This document shows positions 1 through 5,180 of a DNA stretch of 6,090 bases, piece by piece. The DNA is taken from positions 6,077-12,166 of the forward strand of contig DHKK01000049.1 of assembly GCA_002404795.1 (NCBI GenBank). Reading direction: 5' to 3'. The translations under genes were made by a program, and so were the position numbers. Under the pieces are notes generated by a model. It made no database searches and was not told the DNA's origin. It was given only the letters and a program-made list of their open reading frames with translations. Position 1 is the stretch's first letter. The number at the start of each line of letters is the position of its first letter. This DNA comes from Clostridiales bacterium UBA4696. GTDB taxonomy: Bacteria > Bacillota > Clostridia > Oscillospirales > Oscillospiraceae.

Positions 1-47
1 CGAATTGTGCGGTGCTGCCTCAGAAATTTCAGACAAACAGGCAACGC

Positions 48-92
48 GCATAGGAGAGCTTCTCCTATGCGTCATTGTTTTTCTTATTTTTT
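48..92. terminator. Hairpin, probable intrinsic terminator downstream of pth
   Basis: A perfect 10-bp stem is formed by 48-57 (GCATAGGAGA) and 61-70 with a 3-base loop, and one more C-G pair (47/71) extends it. On the plus strand it is followed by a T-rich stretch (75-92, including TTTTT and TTTTTT). It therefore reads best as a terminator for plus-strand transcription entering from the left, with T-run spacing that is not ideal. Read on the minus strand it lies 37-59 bases beyond the pth stop, but the following sequence is only weakly T-rich, so termination of the glmU-prs-pth transcript here is possible and not certain. Confidence 0.55.
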
Positions 93-106
93 ATCCGGCA
101 AATCGC

Positions 107-703
107 TTAAAACCGCTTACCGTTATATTCCGCGGCCGCCTTTTCGCAGCCGTTTTTCACGATGCACAGCGCCGCCTCCGCCGCGTGCTCCATCGCGTCC
201 TGATAGTCGGGCCACTCGGTCTTCGACACGGTGGAGAGCACCCAGTCGGCCAGGTCGTAGTCCGGGTGCGGCTTGGCGCCGACGCCGATCTTGACCCGCG
301 GGAACTGGTCGGAGCCCAGGCAGGAAATGATGGACTTGAGGCCGTTGTGGCCGCCGGCCGAGCCGTTTTTGCGGATGCGGAGCTTGCCGACGGGGAGCGA
401 GATATCGTCAAACAGGACGAGTACCCGCTCCGGCGGGATCTTGTAGAAATGCGCGGCGGCCTCGATGGCGATGCCGGAGGCGTTCATATATGTCAGCGGC
501 TTCATGAGAAACAGCCGCTGGCCATCAAAGTCCGCCTGCGCGGTGAGCGCCTTGAAGCGCTCCTTGGAAACCTTGACCTGCAGGCGCGCAGCCAGCAGGT
601 CAAGGGTCATAAAACCGGTATTGTGTCTGGTCTTCTCATATTCGGCGCCCGGATTGCCGAGCCCCGCGATCAGCCAGTCATAATTGGGTCTTTGAAACAG
701 CAT
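107..703 (-). CDS. pth: Peptidyl-tRNA hydrolase
   Basis: Cleaves the ester bond of peptidyl-tRNAs that drop off the ribosome, recycling tRNA in the cytoplasm; monomeric Pth family. The 198-residue product has the usual family length. Visible motifs are LIAGLGNPG (11-19, with N17), the catalytic histidine in TRHNTGF (H27), KPLTYMNASG (68-77, M73 and N74), LFDDISLPVG (98-106, with D100) and GSAGGHNGLKS (114-124, N120). These match E. coli N10, H20, M67/N68, D93 and N114. The ATG at 701-703 was chosen because the LGNPG core begins about 10 residues after it; an upstream in-frame ATG would add 33 unrelated residues that overlap the end of prs. The gene starts 5 bases after the prs TGA and has no Shine-Dalgarno sequence, so translation is probably coupled to prs. 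It is the last gene of the operon inside the window. Confidence 0.95.
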   Translation of the reverse strand: MLFQRPNYDWLIAGLGNPGAEYEKTRHNTGFMTLDLLAARLQVKVSKERFKALTAQADFDGQRLFLMKPLTYMNASGIAIEAAAHFYKIPPERVLVLFDDISLPVGKLRIRKNGSAGGHNGLKSIISCLGSDQFPRVKIGVGAKPHPDYDLADWVLSTVSKTEWPDYQDAMEHAAEAALCIVKNGCEKAAAEYNGKRF

Positions 704-708
704 AAAAA

Positions 709-1659
709 TCAGAACAGAACAGACATCGAGTTTTCTTCGTAAATTCTCTGGATGGCGTCGGCAAAGATCGGGGAAACGTCCAGATACTTGATCTTGCTGC
801 ATGCGCCCTCGAGCGGCGGGATGGTGTTGAGGAAGGTCAGCTCCTTGATGCAGCTGTTGGCGATGCGCTCATTGGCCGGGCCGGAGAGCACGCCGTGGGT
901 CGCACAGGCATAGACCTCGGTCGCGCCGCCGATCTCCACGATGGCCTTGGCCGCGTTGCACAGGGAGCCGGCGGTATCGACCATATCGTCAAAGAGGATG
1001 CACTTCTTGCCCTTCACGTCGCCGATGACGTTCATGACCTCGCATTGGTTGGCCTTTTCGCGGCGCTTGTCGACGATGGCGAGGTTCATGCCCATCTTGT
1101 TGGCGAAGGTCCGGCTGCGGGCGACGGAGCCGACGTCCGGGGAGACGACGACCATCTCTTCCGGATGCTCGAACTTGGACATGTAATACTTCACGAAGAT
1201 GGGGTTGGAGAGCAGGTTATCGACAGGGATGTCGAAGAAGCCCTGGATCTGGGCTGCATGGAGATCCATGGTCAGCACGCGGTCGGCGCCCGCGGCCTCG
1301 ATCATATTGGCGACGAGCTTTGCGGAGATAGGGTCACGGCCCTTGGCCTTGCGGTCCTGGCGGGCATAGCCGAAATACGGGATGACGGCGGTGATGCGGC
1401 CGGCGGAAGCGCGGCGGCAGGCGTCGATCATGATGAGCAGCTCCATCAGGTTGTTGTTGACCGGCTTGCAGGTCGACTGGACCAGGAACACGTCGCTGCC
1501 GCGGACAGATTCATTGATCGTCAGGGAGACCTCGCCGTCGGCGAAGGTGGTCACGGTGCAGTCGCCCAGCGGCAGCCACAGCTTGCGGCAGACGCCCTCA
1601 GCAAACGGGCGGTTGGCGTTCGCGCAGAATACCTTGACGTTCTTACCATGAGAAATCAT
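709..1659 (-). CDS. prs: Ribose-phosphate pyrophosphokinase (PRPP synthetase)
   Basis: Makes 5-phosphoribosyl-1-pyrophosphate from ribose 5-phosphate and ATP, the shared precursor of purines, pyrimidines, NAD, histidine and tryptophan; a cytoplasmic, typically hexameric class I enzyme. The 316 residues match the usual length (about 315-317). The N-terminal ANRPFAEGVC region and FADGEVS (39-45) are typical. PYFGYARQDRK (94-104) is the ATP-binding loop. TMDLHAAQIQGFF (130-142) includes the metal-binding H134. The catalytic flexible loop begins at VDKRR (196-200), and ILFDDMVDTAGS (221-232) is the PRPP/ribose-phosphate binding signature. The end, SMSVLF, is also family-typical. The ATG at 1657-1659 follows a purine-rich ribosome binding site at 1669-1679. 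I see no convincing promoter in the gap upstream, so it is probably co-transcribed with glmU. Nothing in the protein looks unusual. Confidence 0.97.
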   Translation of the reverse strand: MISHGKNVKVFCANANRPFAEGVCRKLWLPLGDCTVTTFADGEVSLTINESVRGSDVFLVQSTCKPVNNNLMELLIMIDACRRASAGRITAVIPYFGYARQDRKAKGRDPISAKLVANMIEAAGADRVLTMDLHAAQIQGFFDIPVDNLLSNPIFVKYYMSKFEHPEEMVVVSPDVGSVARSRTFANKMGMNLAIVDKRREKANQCEVMNVIGDVKGKKCILFDDMVDTAGSLCNAAKAIVEIGGATEVYACATHGVLSGPANERIANSCIKELTFLNTIPPLEGACSKIKYLDVSPIFADAIQRIYEENSMSVLF

Positions 1660-1668
1660 ATGAAATTA

Positions 1669-1679
1669 CCCTCTCTCTT
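1669..1679 (-). promoter_or_regulatory. Ribosome binding site of prs
   Basis: On the minus strand AAGAGAGAGGG ends 9 bases before the prs ATG. It is purine-rich with an AGGG core and fixes the start at 1659. Confidence 0.6.
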
Positions 1680-1721
1680 GTGTGATTCGCTCTGTTCTGT
1701 GTTGTTCTGTATGTATTTGAA

Positions 1722-1737
1722 GGCGGCACGCGCCGCC
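1722..1737 (-). other. Short GC hairpin in the prs leader
   Basis: GGCGGC (1722-1727) and GCCGCC (1732-1737) form a 6-bp all-GC stem with a 4-base loop, about 60 bases upstream of the prs start. On the minus strand it is followed by TTCAAATAC, not by a T-run, so it is not an intrinsic terminator. It could stabilise the mRNA between glmU and prs or affect read-through; no function is shown. Confidence 0.4.
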
Positions 1738-1767
1738 GGGAAAACATAGTTGCCTCTCCAATCAGGC

Positions 1768-1877
1768 CGTAGGGGCCGATGCCTACATCGGCCCGCGCAG
1801 AATGCACGCCCGAAACGAAAGGCCCTGCGGCAAATTCATCGGTACCGGACGGGCCGATGTGGGCATCGGCCCCTACG
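1768..1877. repeat. 110-bp inverted-repeat element between glmU and prs
   Basis: The 27 bases at 1768-1794 and those at 1851-1877 are reverse complements of each other with one mismatch (T1784, which would form a G-U pair in RNA), separated by 56 bases. Each arm is itself a hairpin: GGGCCGATG pairs with CATCGGCCC across a 4-base loop (1773-1794 and 1851-1872). The element is thus a pair of opposed small palindromes, laid out like a REP/BIME or a small MITE. It fills most of the 246-base gap and contains no credible gene. From memory, GTAGGGGC-type palindromes are frequent between genes of gut Clostridia; copy number in this genome cannot be judged from one window. Confidence 0.75.
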
Positions 1878-1905
1878 CGGCATATCTGCTTGCCGCCGCT
1901 GCGTT

Positions 1906-3093
1906 TTATTTATTTTCTTTCAGCTTATGCCGGTTCGCCCAGTCGCGTTTGTTCTGCTGGCGGGCGCGGGCGATGGCGAGCGCTGCGGGCGGCACATCGT
2001 CGGTCACGGTGGACCCGGCGGCGATATACGCGCCCTCGCCCACATGGACGGGCGCGATGAGGTTCGTATTGCAGCCGATGAAGGCGTTGTCGTCGATGAC
2101 GGTGCGGGATTTGTGGACCCGGTCATAGTTGACGGTCACGGTGCCGCAGCCGAAGTTGATGTTTCTGCCCACGTCGCTGTCGCCGACGTAGGTCAGGTGC
2201 GAGATCTTCGTGCCGTCGCCGATGGTGGAGTTCTTGACCTCCACAAAATCGCCGCAGCGCACGTGGCTGCCGATCCGCGAGCCCGGACGGACGTAGGCAA
2301 AGGGTCCGACCGTCGTGTCGCTGCCGATCTCGGAATCGTAGACCTGCGAGGCGTTGATTTTCGTCCCCTCGCCGACCTTGACGTTTTCCAGATAGCTGTT
2401 CGGCCCGATGGTGCAGCCGTCGGCGATGGAGGTCGTGCCGCGCAGCACGGTCCCGGGCAGAAGCTCGGTCCCGGCCCCGACGAAGACCGTCGGCTCGACA
2501 TACGTGTTGTTATAATCCCAGATCGACACGCCTGCGGCGGCGAGATTGTACAGAACGCCGCGGCTCAGCAGCGGCTGCCACTCGGCCAGCTGCTGCATGG
2601 AGCAGACGGCGTACACGCCGTCCCGGTCAGTATAGGGCACGCCGTGGTCCTTGAGGAAATCGGTGAAGATAAACGTATCGTCCAGCGCATCCATCAGCGC
2701 CTGACGACTGACGGCGCTCACGCCGCTCTCGACCGGCACGCCGGAGAACGAATCCTCATCCACGGCGAACGGATCGATGACGGCAGGGCCGGTGACGACG
2801 ATGACGTCCTCCTCCTGCTCGTCGGCGGTGGACAAAAAGACGTGGAGCTGGTCGGCCGTCTCCTCGAGCTTGGCACAGCTGAGGTCGCAGTCGCCGGGGA
2901 AGCACTGCCGCGCCTCCGATAAAAACCGCTCGTGGCAGACCAAAAAGAAGCGCCCAACCCCGCCGGCGGCTAGAGAACGCGTCAGCCACGCAAGCAGCGG
3001 CGTCCCCATGATCGCCTGCAGCATCATTGGGCGGGAATATCCGGTTTTACCAGTATCATCGGGCACAAAGACCACCGCGGACAGACCGGACAT
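1906..3093 (-). CDS. glmU: GlmU-like protein: intact GlcN-1-P acetyltransferase domain, degenerate uridyltransferase domain
   Basis: Classical GlmU (about 456 aa) acetylates glucosamine 1-phosphate and then couples it to UTP, giving UDP-GlcNAc for peptidoglycan. This product has 395 residues counted from the ATG. The C-terminal part (about 199-372) is a left-handed beta-helix with hexapeptide repeats and keeps the acetyltransferase site: GPFAYVRPG (R269), VEVK (K287), SHLTYVGD (H299, Y302), N313, VNYD (N322, Y323) and K328. The N-terminal Rossmann part (about 1-187) keeps RPMMLQAIMGTPLLAWL, resembling the PKVLxxIxGKPLL region. However, it lacks LAAGxGTRM, has TGPAVI where the metal-binding GDxPL is expected, and misses the GRIxR/IVExKDA/ExNxGxY segment. 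Uridyltransferase activity is therefore doubtful. The ATG at 3091-3093 was preferred over in-frame GTG codons at 3097-3099 and 3100-3102 because AAAGGAG lies 10 bases before it and only 4 or 1 bases before the GTGs. First gene of the operon. Confidence 0.88.
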   Translation of the reverse strand: MSGLSAVVFVPDDTGKTGYSRPMMLQAIMGTPLLAWLTRSLAAGGVGRFFLVCHERFLSEARQCFPGDCDLSCAKLEETADQLHVFLSTADEQEEDVIVVTGPAVIDPFAVDEDSFSGVPVESGVSAVSRQALMDALDDTFIFTDFLKDHGVPYTDRDGVYAVCSMQQLAEWQPLLSRGVLYNLAAAGVSIWDYNNTYVEPTVFVGAGTELLPGTVLRGTTSIADGCTIGPNSYLENVKVGEGTKINASQVYDSEIGSDTTVGPFAYVRPGSRIGSHVRCGDFVEVKNSTIGDGTKISHLTYVGDSDVGRNINFGCGTVTVNYDRVHKSRTVIDDNAFIGCNTNLIAPVHVGEGAYIAAGSTVTDDVPPAALAIARARQQNKRDWANRHKLKENK

Positions 3094-3103
3094 GCGCACC
3101 ACA

Positions 3104-3110
3104 CTCCTTT
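3104..3110 (-). promoter_or_regulatory. Ribosome binding site of glmU
   Basis: AAAGGAG on the minus strand. Ten bases separate it from the ATG at 3093, four from a GTG at 3099 and only one from a GTG at 3102. The last is too close to be used, so ATG is the favoured start and GTG at 3099 the alternative. Confidence 0.7.
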
Positions 3111-3144
3111 CTCAGGCCATTCGTTATCAGGTCATTCTGCCTGT

Positions 3145-3173
3145 ATTATAGCAGACCTTGCGTCGGCTGGCAA
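3145..3173 (-). promoter_or_regulatory. Sigma-A promoter of the glmU-prs-pth operon
   Basis: On the minus strand the -35 is TTGCCA (3173-3168, one mismatch to TTGACA). A 17-base spacer follows, then a consensus TATAAT -10 (3150-3145). TGC directly before the -10 makes it an extended -10. Transcription would start near 3138, giving a leader of about 45 bases before the glmU ATG. Confidence 0.85.
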
Positions 3174-3180
3174 GGGCACA

Positions 3181-3270
3181 GGCGCTTTTTCGCCGGACAA
3201 AACAGGGCATGTTTCGCGGTTTTGCGTAAAAACCGCCGATTGCCCCGCAGGATTCCGCCTGCGCCGGGGC
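3181..3270. other. Hairpin-rich spacer between two divergent promoters
   Basis: The stretch between the two -35 boxes (3174-3328) has no credible gene. It holds three consecutive inverted repeats. The first is GGCG/CGCC (3181-3184/3191-3194). The second is GCGGTTTT/AAAACCGC (3216-3223/3229-3236), a perfect 8-bp stem with a 5-base loop. The third is GCCCCG (3242-3247) with CGGGGC (3265-3270), with an inner CAGG/CCTG stem and a small bulge. None is followed by a clear terminator T-run. They could be remnants of a dispersed repeat, an insulating structure or binding sites; no function is evident. Confidence 0.5.
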
Positions 3271-3328
3271 GGCTCGCCGGTGTCTTTCGAAAAAACGGAG
3301 AAAATTTTTTGGAAAAAATGGCTATTCG

Positions 3329-3357
3329 TTGCGCAAATGAACAAACTATGGTATAAA
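3329..3357 (+). promoter_or_regulatory. Sigma-A-like promoter of sufC-sufB
   Basis: TTGCGC (3329-3334), a 17-base spacer and TATAAA (3352-3357) lie 36 bases upstream of the sufC start, so transcription would begin near 3364. The -35 has two mismatches to consensus. The surrounding DNA is AT-rich. No RirA-, Fur- or IscR-type operator is obvious by eye. Confidence 0.65.
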
Positions 3358-3392
3358 TATGATAACTATGATTCAGAAAAAGAGGATCCTAC

Positions 3393-4127
3393 ATGCTGAC
3401 ACTCAAAAATCTCAGCCTGACGGCCAGCGACGCGCAGGGCCGCACAGACATTGTCAAAAACGTCAGTCTGGACGTTGAGGACGGAAAGTTCCTCGTGATC
3501 ACCGGCCCGAACGGCGGCGGCAAGACGACGCTCGCCAAGCTCATCATGGGCCTTGCCGTGCCGACCGGCGGCCAGATTTTGCTTGACGGCGAAGACATCA
3601 CGCCCCTCTCCATCACCGACCGCGCCCGCCGCGGCATCTCCTACTCCTTCCAGCAGCCGCCGCGGTTCAAGGGTCTGAAGGTCTCGGACCTGCTGACCAT
3701 CGCGGCCGGAAAGACGCTCTCGCACGACGAGGCCTGTTCCTACCTGACGCAGGTCGGCCTATGCGCGCGGGATTATCTCGGCCGCGACGTGGACACGAGC
3801 CTGTCCGGCGGCGAGGTCAAGCGCATCGAGATCGCCACGCTGCTGGCCAAAAATTCCCGGATTATGATCTTCGACGAGCCGGAGGCCGGCATCGACCTGT
3901 GGTCCTTCGCCCGCCTGACCGAGACCTTCCGTGACCTGCATGAGAAGGGCCGCCACACGATCATCATCATTTCCCATCAGGAGCGCATCATCCGCCTGGC
4001 CGACGAGATCGTCCTGCTGGCAAACGGCGAGATCGCCGGCCGCGGCACGGCGGACGCGCTCTATCCCCGCCTGTTGTCCCAGACCGTCGCAGGCTGCAAT
4101 CTGCTGGAGGTGAACGGAACATGCTGA
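3393..4127 (+). CDS. sufC: SufC-type ABC ATPase for Fe-S cluster assembly
   Basis: Soluble ABC ATPase that binds a SufB/SufD-type beta-helix partner and uses ATP to reshape it during Fe-S cluster assembly in the cytoplasm. The 244 residues are close to the family's usual 245-260. Motifs in order: Walker A GPNGGGKT (38-45), Q-loop in YSFQQPPRF (84-92), ABC signature LSGGE (137-141) followed by VKRIEI, Walker B IMIFDEPEAGID (157-168, D161 and E162) and the switch histidine in ISHQER (H195). The FQxPPRFKG stretch and GGExKRxEI are characteristic of SufC rather than of importers, and there are no membrane segments. The ATG at 3393 follows AGAGGA (3381-3386) by 6 bases. Its TGA overlaps the start of the SufB-like gene by 7 bases, supporting production as a complex. 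The Suf role rests on that partner as well as on the motifs. Confidence 0.9.
   Translation: MLTLKNLSLTASDAQGRTDIVKNVSLDVEDGKFLVITGPNGGGKTTLAKLIMGLAVPTGGQILLDGEDITPLSITDRARRGISYSFQQPPRFKGLKVSDLLTIAAGKTLSHDEACSYLTQVGLCARDYLGRDVDTSLSGGEVKRIEIATLLAKNSRIMIFDEPEAGIDLWSFARLTETFRDLHEKGRHTIIIISHQERIIRLADEIVLLANGEIAGRGTADALYPRLLSQTVAGCNLLEVNGTC
4106..4113 (+). promoter_or_regulatory. Ribosome binding site of the sufB-like gene, inside sufC
   Basis: GGAGGTGA is a near-perfect Shine-Dalgarno sequence embedded in the last codons of sufC, 7 bases before the overlapping ATG at 4121. The downstream gene thus has its own strong initiation site and does not depend only on coupling. Confidence 0.8.
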
Positions 4128-5044
4128 ACGACATCCAGAAAAGCATCCTGCAGACTGTCTCTGACATGGTCTCCATCCCCGACGGTGCGGTCAACATCCG
4201 CCTCGACGGGCAGAAGGAATTCCGCCAGAACTCCGAGCACATCCAGATCATCTCCAAAACCGACAAGGACGGCATCGACATCCGCATCGCCCCCTTCACC
4301 AGGAGTGAAAACGTCCACATTCCGGTCATCCTGAGCAAGTCCGGCTTCCATGATCTGGTCTACAACGACTTTTTTGTCGGCGAGGGCGCGGACGTGACCA
4401 TCGTCGCTGGCTGCGGCATCCACAACTGCGGCGACTGCGACTCCGAGCACGACGGCATCCACACCTTCTACATCGGCAAAAACGCAAAGGTCCACTATAT
4501 CGAAAAGCACTACGGCGAGGGCGAAGGCAGCGGCAAGCGCATCCTGAACCCGCAGACCATCGTCTATCTCGAGGAGGGCGCGTCCATCGTCATGGACACC
4601 AGCCAGATCGGCGGCGTCGACGACACCAAGCGCTATACCAAATGCGAGGCCAACGGCGCAAACTCCGAGGTGCAGATCAACGAAAAACTCTTGACCGCGG
4701 GCGATCAGCACGCCGTCAGCGAGATGGATGTGATCCTGAACGGCGAAGGCTCACGCACGCGCGTCGTGTCGCGGTCGGTCGCCAAGGAAGCTTCCACACA
4801 GATCTTCTATCCCCGCGTGCAGGGCAACGCCCCCTGCTTCGGCCACGTGTCGTGCGACTCGATCATCATGGGCGCGGCCAAGGTCCGCTCCATCCCAGAG
4901 ATCTCCTGCAACCATGTCGACGCCGCGCTCATGCACGAGGCCGCCATCGGCAAGATCGCGGGCGAGCAGCTGCTCAAGCTCGAGACGCTCGGCCTGACGC
5001 CGGAGGAGGCGGAGGAGAAGATCCTGGAGGGATTCCTCCGCTGA
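4121..5044 (+). CDS. sufB: Short SufB/SufD-family Fe-S assembly scaffold
   Basis: Beta-helix partner of SufC and likely scaffold on which Fe-S clusters are built. The 307 residues compare with about 465-495 for classical SufB. The C-terminal core is clear: FYPRVQGNAPCFGHVSCDSIIMG (229-251) and NHVDAALMHEAAIGKIAGEQLLKLETLGL (264-292) are the family signature, ending in EEAEEKILEGFL. C245 aligns with the catalytic Cys405 of E. coli SufB, and H272-E273 with His433-Glu434. A cluster C98-X4-C103-X2-C106 sits in CGIHNCGDC, followed by SEHDGIH. The large N-terminal domain of classical SufB is absent. The gene overlaps sufC by 7 bases, and no sufD, sufS or sufU follows. The pair resembles the minimal two-gene SUF-like (SMS) systems described in anaerobes and archaea. 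The symbol sufB is by homology; smsB may be the better name. Confidence 0.85.
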   Translation: MLNDIQKSILQTVSDMVSIPDGAVNIRLDGQKEFRQNSEHIQIISKTDKDGIDIRIAPFTRSENVHIPVILSKSGFHDLVYNDFFVGEGADVTIVAGCGIHNCGDCDSEHDGIHTFYIGKNAKVHYIEKHYGEGEGSGKRILNPQTIVYLEEGASIVMDTSQIGGVDDTKRYTKCEANGANSEVQINEKLLTAGDQHAVSEMDVILNGEGSRTRVVSRSVAKEASTQIFYPRVQGNAPCFGHVSCDSIIMGAAKVRSIPEISCNHVDAALMHEAAIGKIAGEQLLKLETLGLTPEEAEEKILEGFLR

Positions 5045-5062
5045 TCGTCAGACTTCACAACT

Positions 5063-5086
5063 TTTTACGGTTAAATTTGTGTAAAA
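5063..5086. promoter_or_regulatory. Inverted repeat upstream of the HAD gene promoter, possible operator
   Basis: TTTTAC (5063-5068) and GTAAAA (5081-5086) are perfect reverse complements spaced 12 bases apart, ending 4 bases before the -35 box at 5091. The position suits a regulator site, but the half-sites are short and AT-rich and could arise by chance. No GC-rich terminator for the sufB-like gene is visible in the 46 bases between its stop and this promoter. Confidence 0.25.
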
Positions 5087-5090
5087 TCAC

Positions 5091-5119
5091 TTGCTTTTCC
5101 GTGTTTTCTCCCATATACT
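5091..5119 (+). promoter_or_regulatory. Sigma-A-like promoter of the HAD phosphatase gene
   Basis: TTGCTT (5091-5096), a 17-base spacer and TATACT (5114-5119), each near consensus, would start transcription near 5126, about 55 bases before the ATG. This suggests the gene has its own promoter and is not just the third gene of the suf operon. Confidence 0.75.
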
Positions 5120-5166
5120 GAACCCGTGATCGAATAAAAAAGATACCCTGCCGATGGAGCAGGAAG

Positions 5167-5173
5167 AGAGGAG
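5167..5173 (+). promoter_or_regulatory. Ribosome binding site fixing the HAD gene start
   Basis: AGAGGAG lies 7 bases before the ATG at 5181. The alternative in-frame ATG at 5154 has no Shine-Dalgarno sequence in front of it. Confidence 0.8.
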
Positions 5174-5180
5174 TCAAGAG

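Noticed and set aside
3..53. Possible tail of a plus-strand gene ending in TAG at 51-53
   Set aside because: Only 16 codons are visible, the composition is not informative and nothing is recognisable. It would fit the plus-strand terminator at 48-92, but the stop lies inside the hairpin stem; not supportable.
5..742. 245-codon plus-strand open frame across the left part of the window
   Set aside because: Antisense to pth, which has full family motifs; the translation is Arg/Gly/Val-rich without a domain, and the frame crosses the hairpin at 48-70.
1722..1737. Hairpin before prs as an intrinsic terminator of glmU
   Set aside because: No T-run follows it on the minus strand and no new promoter was found downstream, so read-through into prs is more likely.
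895..1749. 284-codon plus-strand open frame
   Set aside because: Antisense to prs, whose identity is certain; the composition is typical of a shadow frame in GC-rich DNA.
1750..2922. 390-codon open frame on the plus strand
   Set aside because: It lies antisense to glmU, its translation is a low-complexity Ala/Gly/Asp/Val/His-rich string with no recognisable motif, and it has no ribosome binding site. It is a GC-rich shadow of glmU.
4061..4711. 216-codon minus-strand open frame
   Set aside because: Antisense to the sufC end and the sufB-like gene; Asp/Val/Ala-rich shadow with no motif.
5154..5180. Upstream ATG giving a longer HAD protein
   Set aside because: No ribosome binding site precedes it and it adds nine non-conserved residues, whereas the ATG at 5181 has an AGAGGAG at ideal spacing.
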